Assembly: GCA_002292185.1 (NCBI GenBank)
Contig: DBBL01000014.1
Location: 1-5,892 of the forward strand
Direction: 5' to 3'
Length of the DNA: 5,892 nucleotides
Origin: Akkermansiaceae bacterium UBA985
Lineage (GTDB): Bacteria; Verrucomicrobiota; Verrucomicrobiia; Verrucomicrobiales; Akkermansiaceae
Shown: piece by piece, positions 1 to 5,892 of the stretch
Layout of the letters: the number at the start of each line of letters is the position of its first letter
How positions within the stretch are numbered: the first letter of the stretch is position 1
Notes under the pieces: generated by a model
The model's database searches: none
Seen by the model: the letters and a program-made list of their open reading frames with translations, nothing else
Told to the model about the DNA's origin: nothing
Program-made: the position numbers and the translations under genes

Positions 1-43
1 TTTGCAACGGGGCATCTCCAATTATCCAGACAAACACCAAACA

Positions 44-1357
44 ATGAACCCAACTCATTATATCCGAAAAATAATCACTTCCGCCTGCTTACTCTTTGCC
101 TCAACGATGGCTATTTATGCAGAAGAAGCAGAAGCCGTCGCCGCAGCCACCGATTCCGGTGACACATCATGGATCCTTACCGCAACCGCTCTTGTGCTAT
201 TCATGACCATGCCTGGTCTCGCCCTCTTCTACGGCGGCCTCGTGCGCTCCAAAAACGTCTTATCCGTTATGGCGCAGTGCTCTGGCATCGCCTTCATGGC
301 TTCCATATTATGGGTCGTCTGCCTTTACAGCCTCTGCTTCAAGGGAGGCGACGGCGGCTGGATCGGCAACCTCGATGCGGCTTTCTTAAAAGGAGTCACC
401 ACCGAAACCACCTCAGGAACTTTACCCGAAACGCTCTTTATCATGTTCCAGATGACTTTCGCTATTATTACTCCGGCCCTTTACGTTGGCGCCGTTGTTG
501 AGCGCATGAAGATGAGCGCCATTGTCGTCTTTTCCGCACTCTGGCTCGTGCTCGTCTACGCCCCCGTCTGCCACTGGGTTTGGGGAGGAGGCTGGCTTGC
601 CGAAATGGGCATTCAAGATCTTGCCGGAGGCATCGTCGTGCACGCCACCGCTGGCGTCACAGCTCTGGTCATGGCCGTCATGCTCGGTCGCCGTAAAGGT
701 TTCCCAGAGCATCCACATCCACCACACAACCCTGGCATGGTCTACATTGGTGCCTCAATGCTGTGGGTTGGCTGGTTCGGCTTCAACGCCGGCAGCCAGG
801 TCAGTGCCGGACAAGGTGCTGGTATGTCCATGCTTGTCACCCACCTGTCCGCTGCCACCGCCGCTGGTGTCTGGGGCATCATGGAGCGCACGCTAAACGG
901 TAAGGCAAGTCTCGTCGGTATGGTCACAGGCTTGATTGCCGGACTTGCCACTATTACTCCCGCTTCCGGTAATGTCGGCCCGATGGGTGCCATTGCCATT
1001 GGTGCTATCGCGGCCGTGTTCTGCTACTACGCAGTGAACTTAATCCGCAACAAATTCAAAATCGATGACTCCTTGGACGTCTTTGCCGTTCACGGTGTCG
1101 GCGGAATCCTGGGTACCATCCTACTGGCCGTCTTCGGACAAACGGCATTCGGCGGCCTCGGCAATTTAAAACCCATGGGTGAGCAGCTCGGAATACAGCT
1201 CACTGGTCTTGGCGTCACGATTGTCTGGTCAGCCGTAGCGACAGTCATTATCATGCTCATAACCAAAGCCACCATCGGCATCCGTGTAACAGAAGAAGAG
1301 GAAAACCGAGGAATGGATCTCACCGAACACGGTGAAGATGCCTACAGTGAACTGTAA
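44..1357 (+). CDS. amt: Ammonium transporter (Amt/Mep/Rh family)
   Basis: Inner-membrane channel that takes up ammonium, 437 residues. Residues 1-26 look like a cleavable signal peptide: basic start, hydrophobic core, predicted cut after IYA. About eleven membrane helices follow. Key AmtB residues are visible: the periplasmic Phe gate (F139 in FQMTF and F247 in GWFGFNAGS), the recruitment-site residues W180 and S251, D192 in DLAGG, and the twin pore histidines H200 and H350 (AVHGVGG). The C-terminal tail keeps the GIRVTEEEE...GMDLTEHGEDAY pattern, which in AmtB contacts the PII protein GlnK, so post-translational gating by PII is expected. No glnK follows; a tRNA-modification gene does. I chose ATG at 44 because it begins a proper signal peptide; a TTG at 2 in frame would add 14 non-hydrophobic residues. 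There is no Shine-Dalgarno sequence before it. The family call is near certain; substrate preference is inferred from the family. Confidence 0.96.
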   Translation: MNPTHYIRKIITSACLLFASTMAIYAEEAEAVAAATDSGDTSWILTATALVLFMTMPGLALFYGGLVRSKNVLSVMAQCSGIAFMASILWVVCLYSLCFKGGDGGWIGNLDAAFLKGVTTETTSGTLPETLFIMFQMTFAIITPALYVGAVVERMKMSAIVVFSALWLVLVYAPVCHWVWGGGWLAEMGIQDLAGGIVVHATAGVTALVMAVMLGRRKGFPEHPHPPHNPGMVYIGASMLWVGWFGFNAGSQVSAGQGAGMSMLVTHLSAATAAGVWGIMERTLNGKASLVGMVTGLIAGLATITPASGNVGPMGAIAIGAIAAVFCYYAVNLIRNKFKIDDSLDVFAVHGVGGILGTILLAVFGQTAFGGLGNLKPMGEQLGIQLTGLGVTIVWSAVATVIIMLITKATIGIRVTEEEENRGMDLTEHGEDAYSEL

Positions 1358-1393
1358 ACGTTCACTCGCAGGTTGGCGACACCATCACCAACC

Positions 1394-2098
1394 ATGACTT
1401 CAACCAGCAAGCCACTCACCATCCTTTACAAGGACGAGTGGCTTGTTGCTGTAGACAAACCAGCTGGTCATTTAGTTCATCCTGCGGATCAGCCAAAGGA
1501 TGACGATCTGGTCACCATGAAAATCCTGCGGGATCAGATCGGCCAGCGCGTCTACACCATCCACCGCATTGACCGCCCCACCACCGGGGTGCTGCTATTT
1601 AGTGTAGATCGCACTGCCGCACGTGCCCTGCACCGCGCACTGGCGCGTCACCAAATGGCCAAAAGCTATTGGGCTGTCTGCCACGGCATCGCTCCTGCCG
1701 AGCCATGGGAATGCCATGAGCCTAATCAAAAAGAGGAGCACTTGCCAATACGAGATGCCCACACCAGCTTCCGCCGTCTAGCCGTATCGACTCCAGATGC
1801 ACTAACTAAAGAAGACCCAGCTCAGATCTCTCTCGTTGAGGCTAAACCACACACGGGGCGCTATCATCAGATCCGCAGGCATCTACTGCATCATCAGCTG
1901 CCGATCATTGGCGATTTCCGCTACGCGGGAATTGACACTTCACACCACCTTGGCCAGCTTCTCGGCACCGGCACTCGCATGCTTTTAGAATCCAAATCGA
2001 TCACATTCAACCACCCTAGGACCGGTGAGCGGATGACCATATCCGCACCTCCTGACCCATCAATCATCAGCCTATTTCCTCAGTTCGCTCTATCGTAG
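1394..2098 (+). CDS. truC: TruC-like tRNA pseudouridine synthase (RluA family)
   Basis: Cytoplasmic enzyme of 234 residues that isomerises uridine to pseudouridine in RNA. It opens with ILYKDEWLVAVDKPAG, closely resembling the start of E. coli TruC (tRNA U65), and LRDQIGQ further on also matches TruC. The family motif HRIDRPTTG lies at about residues 57-65, with D60 the catalytic aspartate. The C-terminal RNA- and uracil-binding motif TGRYHQIRRHL (about 154-164) and PIIGD follow. There is no S4 domain, as in TruC and unlike RluC/RluD. The insert of E. coli TruC between the two halves is shorter here. The start is taken as ATG 1394; an upstream in-frame TTG at 1373 is possible but adds only MATPSPT. 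No ribosome binding site is visible. The gene begins 36 bp after amt. The family is certain; the exact target (tRNA position 65) is inferred from similarity recalled from memory. Confidence 0.9.
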   Translation: MTSTSKPLTILYKDEWLVAVDKPAGHLVHPADQPKDDDLVTMKILRDQIGQRVYTIHRIDRPTTGVLLFSVDRTAARALHRALARHQMAKSYWAVCHGIAPAEPWECHEPNQKEEHLPIRDAHTSFRRLAVSTPDALTKEDPAQISLVEAKPHTGRYHQIRRHLLHHQLPIIGDFRYAGIDTSHHLGQLLGTGTRMLLESKSITFNHPRTGERMTISAPPDPSIISLFPQFALS

Positions 2099-2136
2099 CC
2101 GACTAGTTTCAGCTTAGCTCTTCGCACCAGACGATC

Positions 2137-2643
2137 ATGCCGCGCCCGCCATTAATATCACCTAATCGGCTCCTTGCATGGTACCAATCAGGCGCCATTA
2201 CACGTAAGCAGTGGCTCGGCGGCATGCGGCTCCAGTTGCTAGAAGCCCTGAGAGAAATTTCCGAAGATACCGCCAACCCCCAAGCAGCACTTATGGAAAG
2301 ATTGCGCTGCCGTAATGCGGCCCGCAAGCTTACACATAAATACACTGAGGCTGAGCTGCGGGAAGTATTCATCAGCCTAAGCCAGCTTGATGATTTCCCA
2401 CCGGCTAACTACCTCTGGAATGCTGATCAGTTAGATAATCCTCTACACACCATACTTAGGGAAAAACGTGTTCCCGTGCTGAAATTCAAGGATGTTCAAA
2501 TTCACCGCCTGAGTGCCAAGCTGATTATTGAATATGGCAGCCTGAAAGCCAAAAACCGCACACGAGAAAGAATTCAACTCCGCAGGGATTGGCGAGGCGT
2601 GCTGATTGTCGAGGACCGGCAATGTCTGAGCAAACCATCGTAA
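2137..2643 (+). CDS. Conserved-looking hypothetical protein, 168 aa
   Basis: I do not recognise this protein. It is 168 residues, basic (many Arg and Lys), with no signal peptide or membrane segment, so probably cytoplasmic. Residues about 10-65 look helical, starting with an ITRKQW turn and running through an amphipathic stretch (LQLLEALREISED) and an Arg-rich stretch (ERLRCRNAARKL). A Trp/Pro-rich centre, FPPANYLWNADQ at about 91-102, has the look of a conserved motif. The last third alternates strands and basic turns (RVPVLKFKDVQIHRL, KLIIEYGSL) and ends in RERIQLRRDWRG. The gene starts 38 bp after truC on the same strand and may be cotranscribed with it. It converges on the methyltransferase with 33 bp between the stop codons. 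ATG 2137 is the first start of the open frame and has no Shine-Dalgarno sequence. The uninterrupted frame and typical codon use support a real gene; a nucleic-acid-related role would be a guess from charge alone. Confidence 0.75.
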   Translation: MPRPPLISPNRLLAWYQSGAITRKQWLGGMRLQLLEALREISEDTANPQAALMERLRCRNAARKLTHKYTEAELREVFISLSQLDDFPPANYLWNADQLDNPLHTILREKRVPVLKFKDVQIHRLSAKLIIEYGSLKAKNRTRERIQLRRDWRGVLIVEDRQCLSKPS

Positions 2644-2676
2644 AATCAAGTCTACCCGAGATACACGCCTCAGAGG

Positions 2677-3504
2677 CTATTTGGTAAACACCATAAAATG
2701 TTGCCACGGTAGAAAGCCCTCCGTTTTCAGATGCTTCAATCCAACAGCCTGCATTTCCTTGATCGACTGAGCTTCCGTCATCTTATGCAGAGGTTTAATC
2801 GGCACGGCAGAATCCTCTGCCCGATATTCCAATAAATAGACACAGCCACCAGGTTTGAGGGCATGGAAGATCGACTGCATCATCTCATTGGGGTGGGAAA
2901 ACTCATGATAGGCATCCACCATAATGACCGCATCGACACTTCCTCCGGGTAACTGCACAGAATCCACCTTGCCTAGATTGGCTTCTACGTTTTTCACCCC
3001 AAGGCGCTGCGCCTTTTGCACAAGGTAAGCCACCATCTCAGGCTGAATGTCTACCCCGATCACCTTCCCGAGTGGCACAATCTCTGCGAGCTGAAAGGAA
3101 TAATAACCGGAGCCCGAACCAACATCGACCACCACCGCATCTGGTTTGATTTCTTGCGCCAGCCCCTTCATGACTCGGCTCGTCGCCTCCTCAGCTTCTC
3201 GCTCAGGACGTTCCAACCAATCAATCGCAGTATGTCCCATCACATGTGAAATCTCACGCCCCATATACACCTTGCCCGTGCCGTCTCGGCTTGCTTGTCT
3301 CTGCTCATAGGCGTGGGCCACAGGAACATAAGGCTCAGCTGCATGCTCCATCTCTGACGATTGTTCACTACCCTGCTCACTACTCGTTACCAGGGAATCA
3401 GCCTCGTCCTTGTCTCTGACACCATTCAGATAAAGCATGCCTCCGATCACCATGAGCAAAAGAATCAGATACCAGATAAGGCGCTTACGTTCTGCAAATT
3501 CCAT
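2677..3504 (-). CDS. Membrane-anchored class I SAM-dependent methyltransferase
   Basis: Predicted methyltransferase of 275 residues from the chosen start. Residues 1-8 are charged (MEFAERKR) and residues 9-26 form one hydrophobic helix, so the protein is probably anchored in the inner membrane, with a Ser/Glu/Gln-rich linker (about 35-60) before the catalytic domain. A conserved-looking block, YMGREISHVMGHTAIDWLERP (about 80-100), precedes the Rossmann fold. SAM motif I is VVDVGSGSGYY (125-135), motif II is GVDIQPEM (150-157), and MVDAYHEF (195-202) with LKPGG (216-220) correspond to motifs IV and V. The substrate is unknown. The start is uncertain: in-frame ATGs also lie at 3525 and 3585. 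I prefer 3504 because it places the basic residues and helix at the N terminus; the longer forms add a sequence that overlaps a candidate promoter. The gene is divergent from the YdjM-like gene. A ubiE-type label would be over-reading, since the fold is shared by many substrates. Confidence 0.85.
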   Translation of the reverse strand: MEFAERKRLIWYLILLLMVIGGMLYLNGVRDKDEADSLVTSSEQGSEQSSEMEHAAEPYVPVAHAYEQRQASRDGTGKVYMGREISHVMGHTAIDWLERPEREAEEATSRVMKGLAQEIKPDAVVVDVGSGSGYYSFQLAEIVPLGKVIGVDIQPEMVAYLVQKAQRLGVKNVEANLGKVDSVQLPGGSVDAVIMVDAYHEFSHPNEMMQSIFHALKPGGCVYLLEYRAEDSAVPIKPLHKMTEAQSIKEMQAVGLKHLKTEGFLPWQHFMVFTK

Positions 3505-3533
3505 GCCCACATCTCTAGCATACATGAGATCAT
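3465..3533 (-). other. Possible leader reading frame overlapping the methyltransferase start
   Basis: A 22-codon frame runs from ATG (3533) to TGA, out of frame with the methyltransferase and overlapping its first codons. Its predicted peptide begins MISCMLEMWAW. It is the ATG best spaced (8 nt) from the AGGAGG at 3542-3547. If translated, it would load ribosomes across the methyltransferase start at 3504 and could couple or limit its translation. No peptide homology is recognised, and a chance frame this short is quite possible. Confidence 0.25.
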
Positions 3534-3541
3534 GACACAAA

Positions 3542-3547
3542 CCTCCT
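3542..3547 (-). promoter_or_regulatory. Strong Shine-Dalgarno sequence AGGAGG
   Basis: A perfect AGGAGG on the minus strand. It is 8 nt from an out-of-frame ATG at 3533, 16 nt from the in-frame methyltransferase ATG at 3525 and 37 nt from the preferred one at 3504. None of the other genes in the window has such a site, which makes this one stand out. Whether it serves the leader frame, the 3525 start with an overlong spacer, or nothing cannot be settled from the sequence. Confidence 0.45.
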
Positions 3548-3553
3548 CTCAGC

Positions 3554-3559
3554 AGTATA
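3554..3559 (-). promoter_or_regulatory. Candidate -10 element for the methyltransferase
   Basis: TATACT on the minus strand matches the sigma-70 -10 consensus at five of six positions and sits just upstream of the AGGAGG, inside the divergent gap between the methyltransferase and the YdjM-like gene. No convincing -35 box is found about 17 nt upstream. If used, transcription would begin near 3547, which would exclude the longest possible methyltransferase start at 3585. Confidence 0.3.
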
Positions 3560-3621
3560 TTGATGTCACTGCCACACCACATCACCTTGCAGGCATGAGA
3601 AAAGCGCGTTAGCCTGCCGCC

Positions 3622-4710
3622 ATGGATTCAATCACCCAGGCAGCGCTAGGCGGCTTGTGCGGCGAAATGACGCTTCGCAAGCAGCTGGGCTGGAAGGGTA
3701 TGGCTTGGGGGGTGTTTATTGGCACCCTTCCCGATCTCGATATTATCGCCTACCCATGGCTCGACAAGGTGCAGCAGCTCTCATGGCACCGCGGCATTTC
3801 CCATTCTATCCTGATGTGCTTTCTGGCCGCCCTTGTCCTTGGCTGGCTGCTAGCCAAAATTCACAGGAAAAGAGGCGTGACCCAACGGCAGGCGACCTGG
3901 TTTGTCTTTATCACCTGGGTCACCCACGTCGCCATCGACTGCTTCACCTCCTACGGCACTCAGATCTTCGAGCCCTTCAGTAACCACCGCTTTGCCTTGA
4001 ACAATATGTCGATCATCGACATCTCCTTCACCCTGCCCATGCTGGCAGGTCTTCTGCTGGTTCTGTTTTTCAAGAAAAGCTCGCCCACCCGCACGATCAT
4101 CGGACGCACGGCAGCCATCTGGCTCTGCCTCTACACCACCGCGAGCTTCACGCTCCAACACCAAGCGAACGTTTACTTCGAAAAACAACTCAGCGCACGT
4201 GGCATCACCCCAACACGGATGATGACCGCCCCCACGATATCTAATATCTTTCTCTGGCGCATGCTGGCTGAATCTGGAGACCAGTATCACATTGCTTATT
4301 GGTCTCTTTTTGATGACTCCACACGCCCATGCCGAATCGACAGCACAGCAAAAGGACATGATGCCCTTGAACCACTAAAGGATCACCCCGAAGCTGTGCA
4401 ACTCGTCTGGTTTACGAAGAACTGGCACAAAGTCGTGCAAGCTTCCAGCAAGCCAGACTCCCTTCTCTTGATTGATATGCGCTTCACCGAGATAGTCACC
4501 CCTGAAAGTAAAAGCCCCGTATTTTGCTGGCGGCTTCAAGAGCAATCCGGAAACCTCGATTTTAACCAAGTCTCTTTCAGAGGGAGATCCAAGGTCGGAG
4601 AGACCCTCGATTATCTGTGGCAACGTATCCAGGGATCTGCCCCAGAATGGATGGCAGCCCCATGGCCATGGCAAGACAAGGCCATTGACCTCACTGGGCA
4701 AGATCGATAG
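3622..4710 (+). CDS. YdjM/DUF457-type membrane metal-dependent hydrolase
   Basis: Multi-pass inner-membrane protein of 362 residues. It begins MDSITQAALGG, the typical opening of the YdjM (LexA-binding, inner-membrane-associated putative hydrolase) family. Likely metal ligands are conserved: D2, D38 and D40 in LPDLD, H56 and H61 in HRGISHS, H102 and D106 in THVAIDCFTSYGTQ, and D133 in SIIDI. Hydrophobic segments lie at about 25-43, 62-80, 92-109, 134-151 and 160-177. The remaining 185 residues form a soluble C-terminal domain without recognisable motifs, making the protein longer than the minimal family members. The biochemical substrate of the family is not established; a phospholipase-like fold is often suggested. 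ATG 3622 is chosen because the family motif starts right there; no Shine-Dalgarno sequence precedes it. It lies 38 bp before the nitric oxide synthase gene on the same strand, so the two may be cotranscribed, though a functional link is unproven. Confidence 0.88.
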   Translation: MDSITQAALGGLCGEMTLRKQLGWKGMAWGVFIGTLPDLDIIAYPWLDKVQQLSWHRGISHSILMCFLAALVLGWLLAKIHRKRGVTQRQATWFVFITWVTHVAIDCFTSYGTQIFEPFSNHRFALNNMSIIDISFTLPMLAGLLLVLFFKKSSPTRTIIGRTAAIWLCLYTTASFTLQHQANVYFEKQLSARGITPTRMMTAPTISNIFLWRMLAESGDQYHIAYWSLFDDSTRPCRIDSTAKGHDALEPLKDHPEAVQLVWFTKNWHKVVQASSKPDSLLLIDMRFTEIVTPESKSPVFCWRLQEQSGNLDFNQVSFRGRSKVGETLDYLWQRIQGSAPEWMAAPWPWQDKAIDLTGQDR

Positions 4711-4748
4711 CGTACTTGCCTGCCTCCACAATCACCCCCTTACCTAAT

Positions 4749-5885
4749 ATGCCATCATCTCAATCATGCACTGACGACCAAAAGTCGATAGCAGACACAT
4801 TAGCAGAGGCGATGGATTTTCTCGCTCTTTGCCATGAAGAGCTTGGCTGGGATGAACAAAAACACCTTGCAAGGCAAGCCGCCGCCCGTGATTCCATCGA
4901 GAAAGGACATCCATGGGAACCAAGCTTTGAGGAGCTTGAGCATGGCGCGCGTGTTGCCTGGCGCAATAACGCTCGCTGCATTGGCAGGCTATTCTGGTCA
5001 TCACTGGAAGTGCGTGACAAACGTGACATCGTTGAGCCAGATGCTATGGCAGAGGATTTACTCCAGCACATCCGCATAGCGACCAATGGTGGTAAAATCA
5101 AACCCCTCGTCAGCATATACGCACCAGAAGACGAACAAGGTCCCTTGTTACGCATTTGGAATCATCAGCTTTTTGGTTATGCCGGCTACGGCACGCAGGC
5201 AGACGGTCGCTATCTCGGTGACCCTAAGAATGAGACCTTTACTCAACTCGCCGAGAAAATGGGATGGCAAGGCAAGGGCACCGATTTTGACTTGCTGCCA
5301 TGGATCATTCAAAAACGCGGTGAACCTGCGCAGCTCTATGATCCGCCCGAGGATGTTTGTTTACAAGTAGCTCTGCGTCACCCGAGTCTAGAGTGGTTTG
5401 CTGATCTTGGCCTGCAATGGTACGCGGTGCCTATTCTCTCTGATATGAACCTGCGCCTTGGCGGCTTGAACTTCAGAGCCGCTCCCTTCAACGGATGGTA
5501 CATGGGAACGGAAATCGGCTCCCGTGATCTAGGCGATGAAGGTCGTTATAATCAGTTGCCTATTATCAGCGACAAGATGGGATTACTCGGCGCTCAATCC
5601 GAGACCTTATGGAAAGACCGCGCTCTGGTAGAGTTAAACGAAGCGGTATTGCATTCCTACTCAGAGGATGGCGTTCGCATTGTCGATCACCACCGCGCAT
5701 CTTCAGAATTCATGCGCTTTGTGCAAAAGGAGCAAGCAGAGAAACGCCTCGTATCTGGTAACTGGAGCTGGCTCGTGCCACCCATGTCTGGATCTGCCAC
5801 AGAGGTTTTTCACAAAGGATGGAAGGACCGCAAGTGGCTGCCCGACTACCAGGCCCAGCCTAAGGCATGGGAGTCATCGAGTTAG
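4749..5885 (+). CDS. nos: Nitric oxide synthase, oxygenase domain only
   Basis: Soluble heme enzyme that oxidises L-arginine to citrulline and nitric oxide; 378 residues, near the roughly 360 of Bacillus NOS. The proximal heme ligand is C77 in WRNNARCIGRLFW, with W71 positioned to stack on the heme. DGRYLGDPKNETFTQL, LGWYAV-like LQWYAVPI (about 222-229) and FNGWYMGTEIGSRD (247-260) are hallmark blocks; E255 should bind the substrate guanidinium, and R259 and D260 line the pterin/substrate area. W339 and W341 in GNWSWLVPPMSG form the pterin site, and F354 follows. There is no N-terminal zinc-binding CxxxxC hook and no calmodulin, FMN or FAD domain: the stop comes about 24 residues after the VFH motif. 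A separate flavoprotein must supply electrons, and none is in the window. ATG 4749 is preferred over an in-frame TTG at 4716. L230 lies where valine or isoleucine is usual. Identification is secure. Confidence 0.97.
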   Translation: MPSSQSCTDDQKSIADTLAEAMDFLALCHEELGWDEQKHLARQAAARDSIEKGHPWEPSFEELEHGARVAWRNNARCIGRLFWSSLEVRDKRDIVEPDAMAEDLLQHIRIATNGGKIKPLVSIYAPEDEQGPLLRIWNHQLFGYAGYGTQADGRYLGDPKNETFTQLAEKMGWQGKGTDFDLLPWIIQKRGEPAQLYDPPEDVCLQVALRHPSLEWFADLGLQWYAVPILSDMNLRLGGLNFRAAPFNGWYMGTEIGSRDLGDEGRYNQLPIISDKMGLLGAQSETLWKDRALVELNEAVLHSYSEDGVRIVDHHRASSEFMRFVQKEQAEKRLVSGNWSWLVPPMSGSATEVFHKGWKDRKWLPDYQAQPKAWESSS

Positions 5886-5892
5886 GCTCTTT

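Larger units (their letters stand above)
3505..3621. promoter_or_regulatory. Divergent intergenic region, probable promoters for both sides
   Basis: These 117 bases separate the divergent methyltransferase and YdjM-like genes and must hold the start signals of both, since neither has an upstream neighbour on its own strand close by. On the minus strand there is a candidate -10 (3554-3559) and an AGGAGG. On the plus strand I see no convincing -35/-10 pair and no operator-like palindrome; any promoter for the hydrolase-nos pair is therefore not visible by eye. Confidence 0.5.

Noticed and set aside
2..43. Extension of amt to the TTG at position 2
   Set aside because: The extra 14 residues are polar and would bury the signal peptide; ATG at 44 gives a standard signal sequence.
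422..727. Minus-strand frame inside amt
   Set aside because: His/Asp/Gly-rich translation typical of the reverse of a membrane-protein gene; amt itself is unambiguous.
2667..2677. Small inverted repeat GCCTC-A-GAGGC between the convergent genes, a possible bidirectional terminator
   Set aside because: The usable stem is only about four pairs with a three-base loop, and no T-run follows on either strand, so it does not qualify as an intrinsic terminator.
3505..3585. Methyltransferase start at the ATG at 3585
   Set aside because: It adds 27 residues including Cys- and Gly-rich sequence before the membrane helix, and the extension overlaps a candidate -10 and the AGGAGG; kept only as an alternative.
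3850..4359. 169-codon open frame on the minus strand inside the YdjM-like gene
   Set aside because: It lies wholly antisense to a gene with clear family motifs, and its translation is rich in Gly, Asp and Arg without any recognisable motif; it is a composition shadow.
4760..5155. 131-codon minus-strand frame antisense to the start of nos
   Set aside because: It mirrors the nos codons, is rich in Ser and Arg, and has no motif or start signal.
3622..5885. The hydrolase-nos pair as a new defence or signalling system
   Set aside because: Only two genes are involved, neither is a known defence component, there are no mobile-element signs around them, and adjacency alone does not support a system.

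Overview
The window carries six protein-coding genes on about 5.9 kb, tightly packed, with no RNA gene, mobile element, repeat array or CRISPR. Base composition looks moderate and even along the window. Five of the six chosen starts have no recognisable Shine-Dalgarno sequence. Together with the styles of the methyltransferase and the unidentified 168-residue protein, this hints at a member of the Verrucomicrobiota or a related group in the PVC superphylum. That assignment is an inference and was not tested by any search.

Left block, plus strand (44-2643): an ammonium transporter of the Amt family with a signal peptide and an intact PII-responsive C-terminal tail. It is followed by a TruC-like tRNA pseudouridine synthase, then a small basic protein that I do not recognise. 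The gaps between these genes are about 36-38 bp, so they could share a transcript, but their functions are unrelated as far as can be seen.

Middle, minus strand (2677-3504): a membrane-anchored class I SAM-dependent methyltransferase, convergent with the left block and divergent from the right block. Its leader holds the only strong Shine-Dalgarno sequence I noticed in the window. It is placed for an out-of-frame 22-codon reading frame rather than for the methyltransferase start.

Right block, plus strand (3622-5885): a YdjM-type (DUF457) multi-pass membrane metal-dependent hydrolase and, 38 bp after it, a complete stand-alone nitric oxide synthase oxygenase domain. The synthase keeps the heme cysteine, the substrate glutamate and the pterin-stacking tryptophan, but has no reductase domain, so it must borrow electrons from a partner encoded elsewhere. 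It is the most notable gene here. A leucine sits at the position that, by my alignment from memory, is valine in animal enzymes and isoleucine in the Bacillus enzymes and affects NO release. I see no evidence of a wholly new multi-gene system; the interest lies in individual genes.
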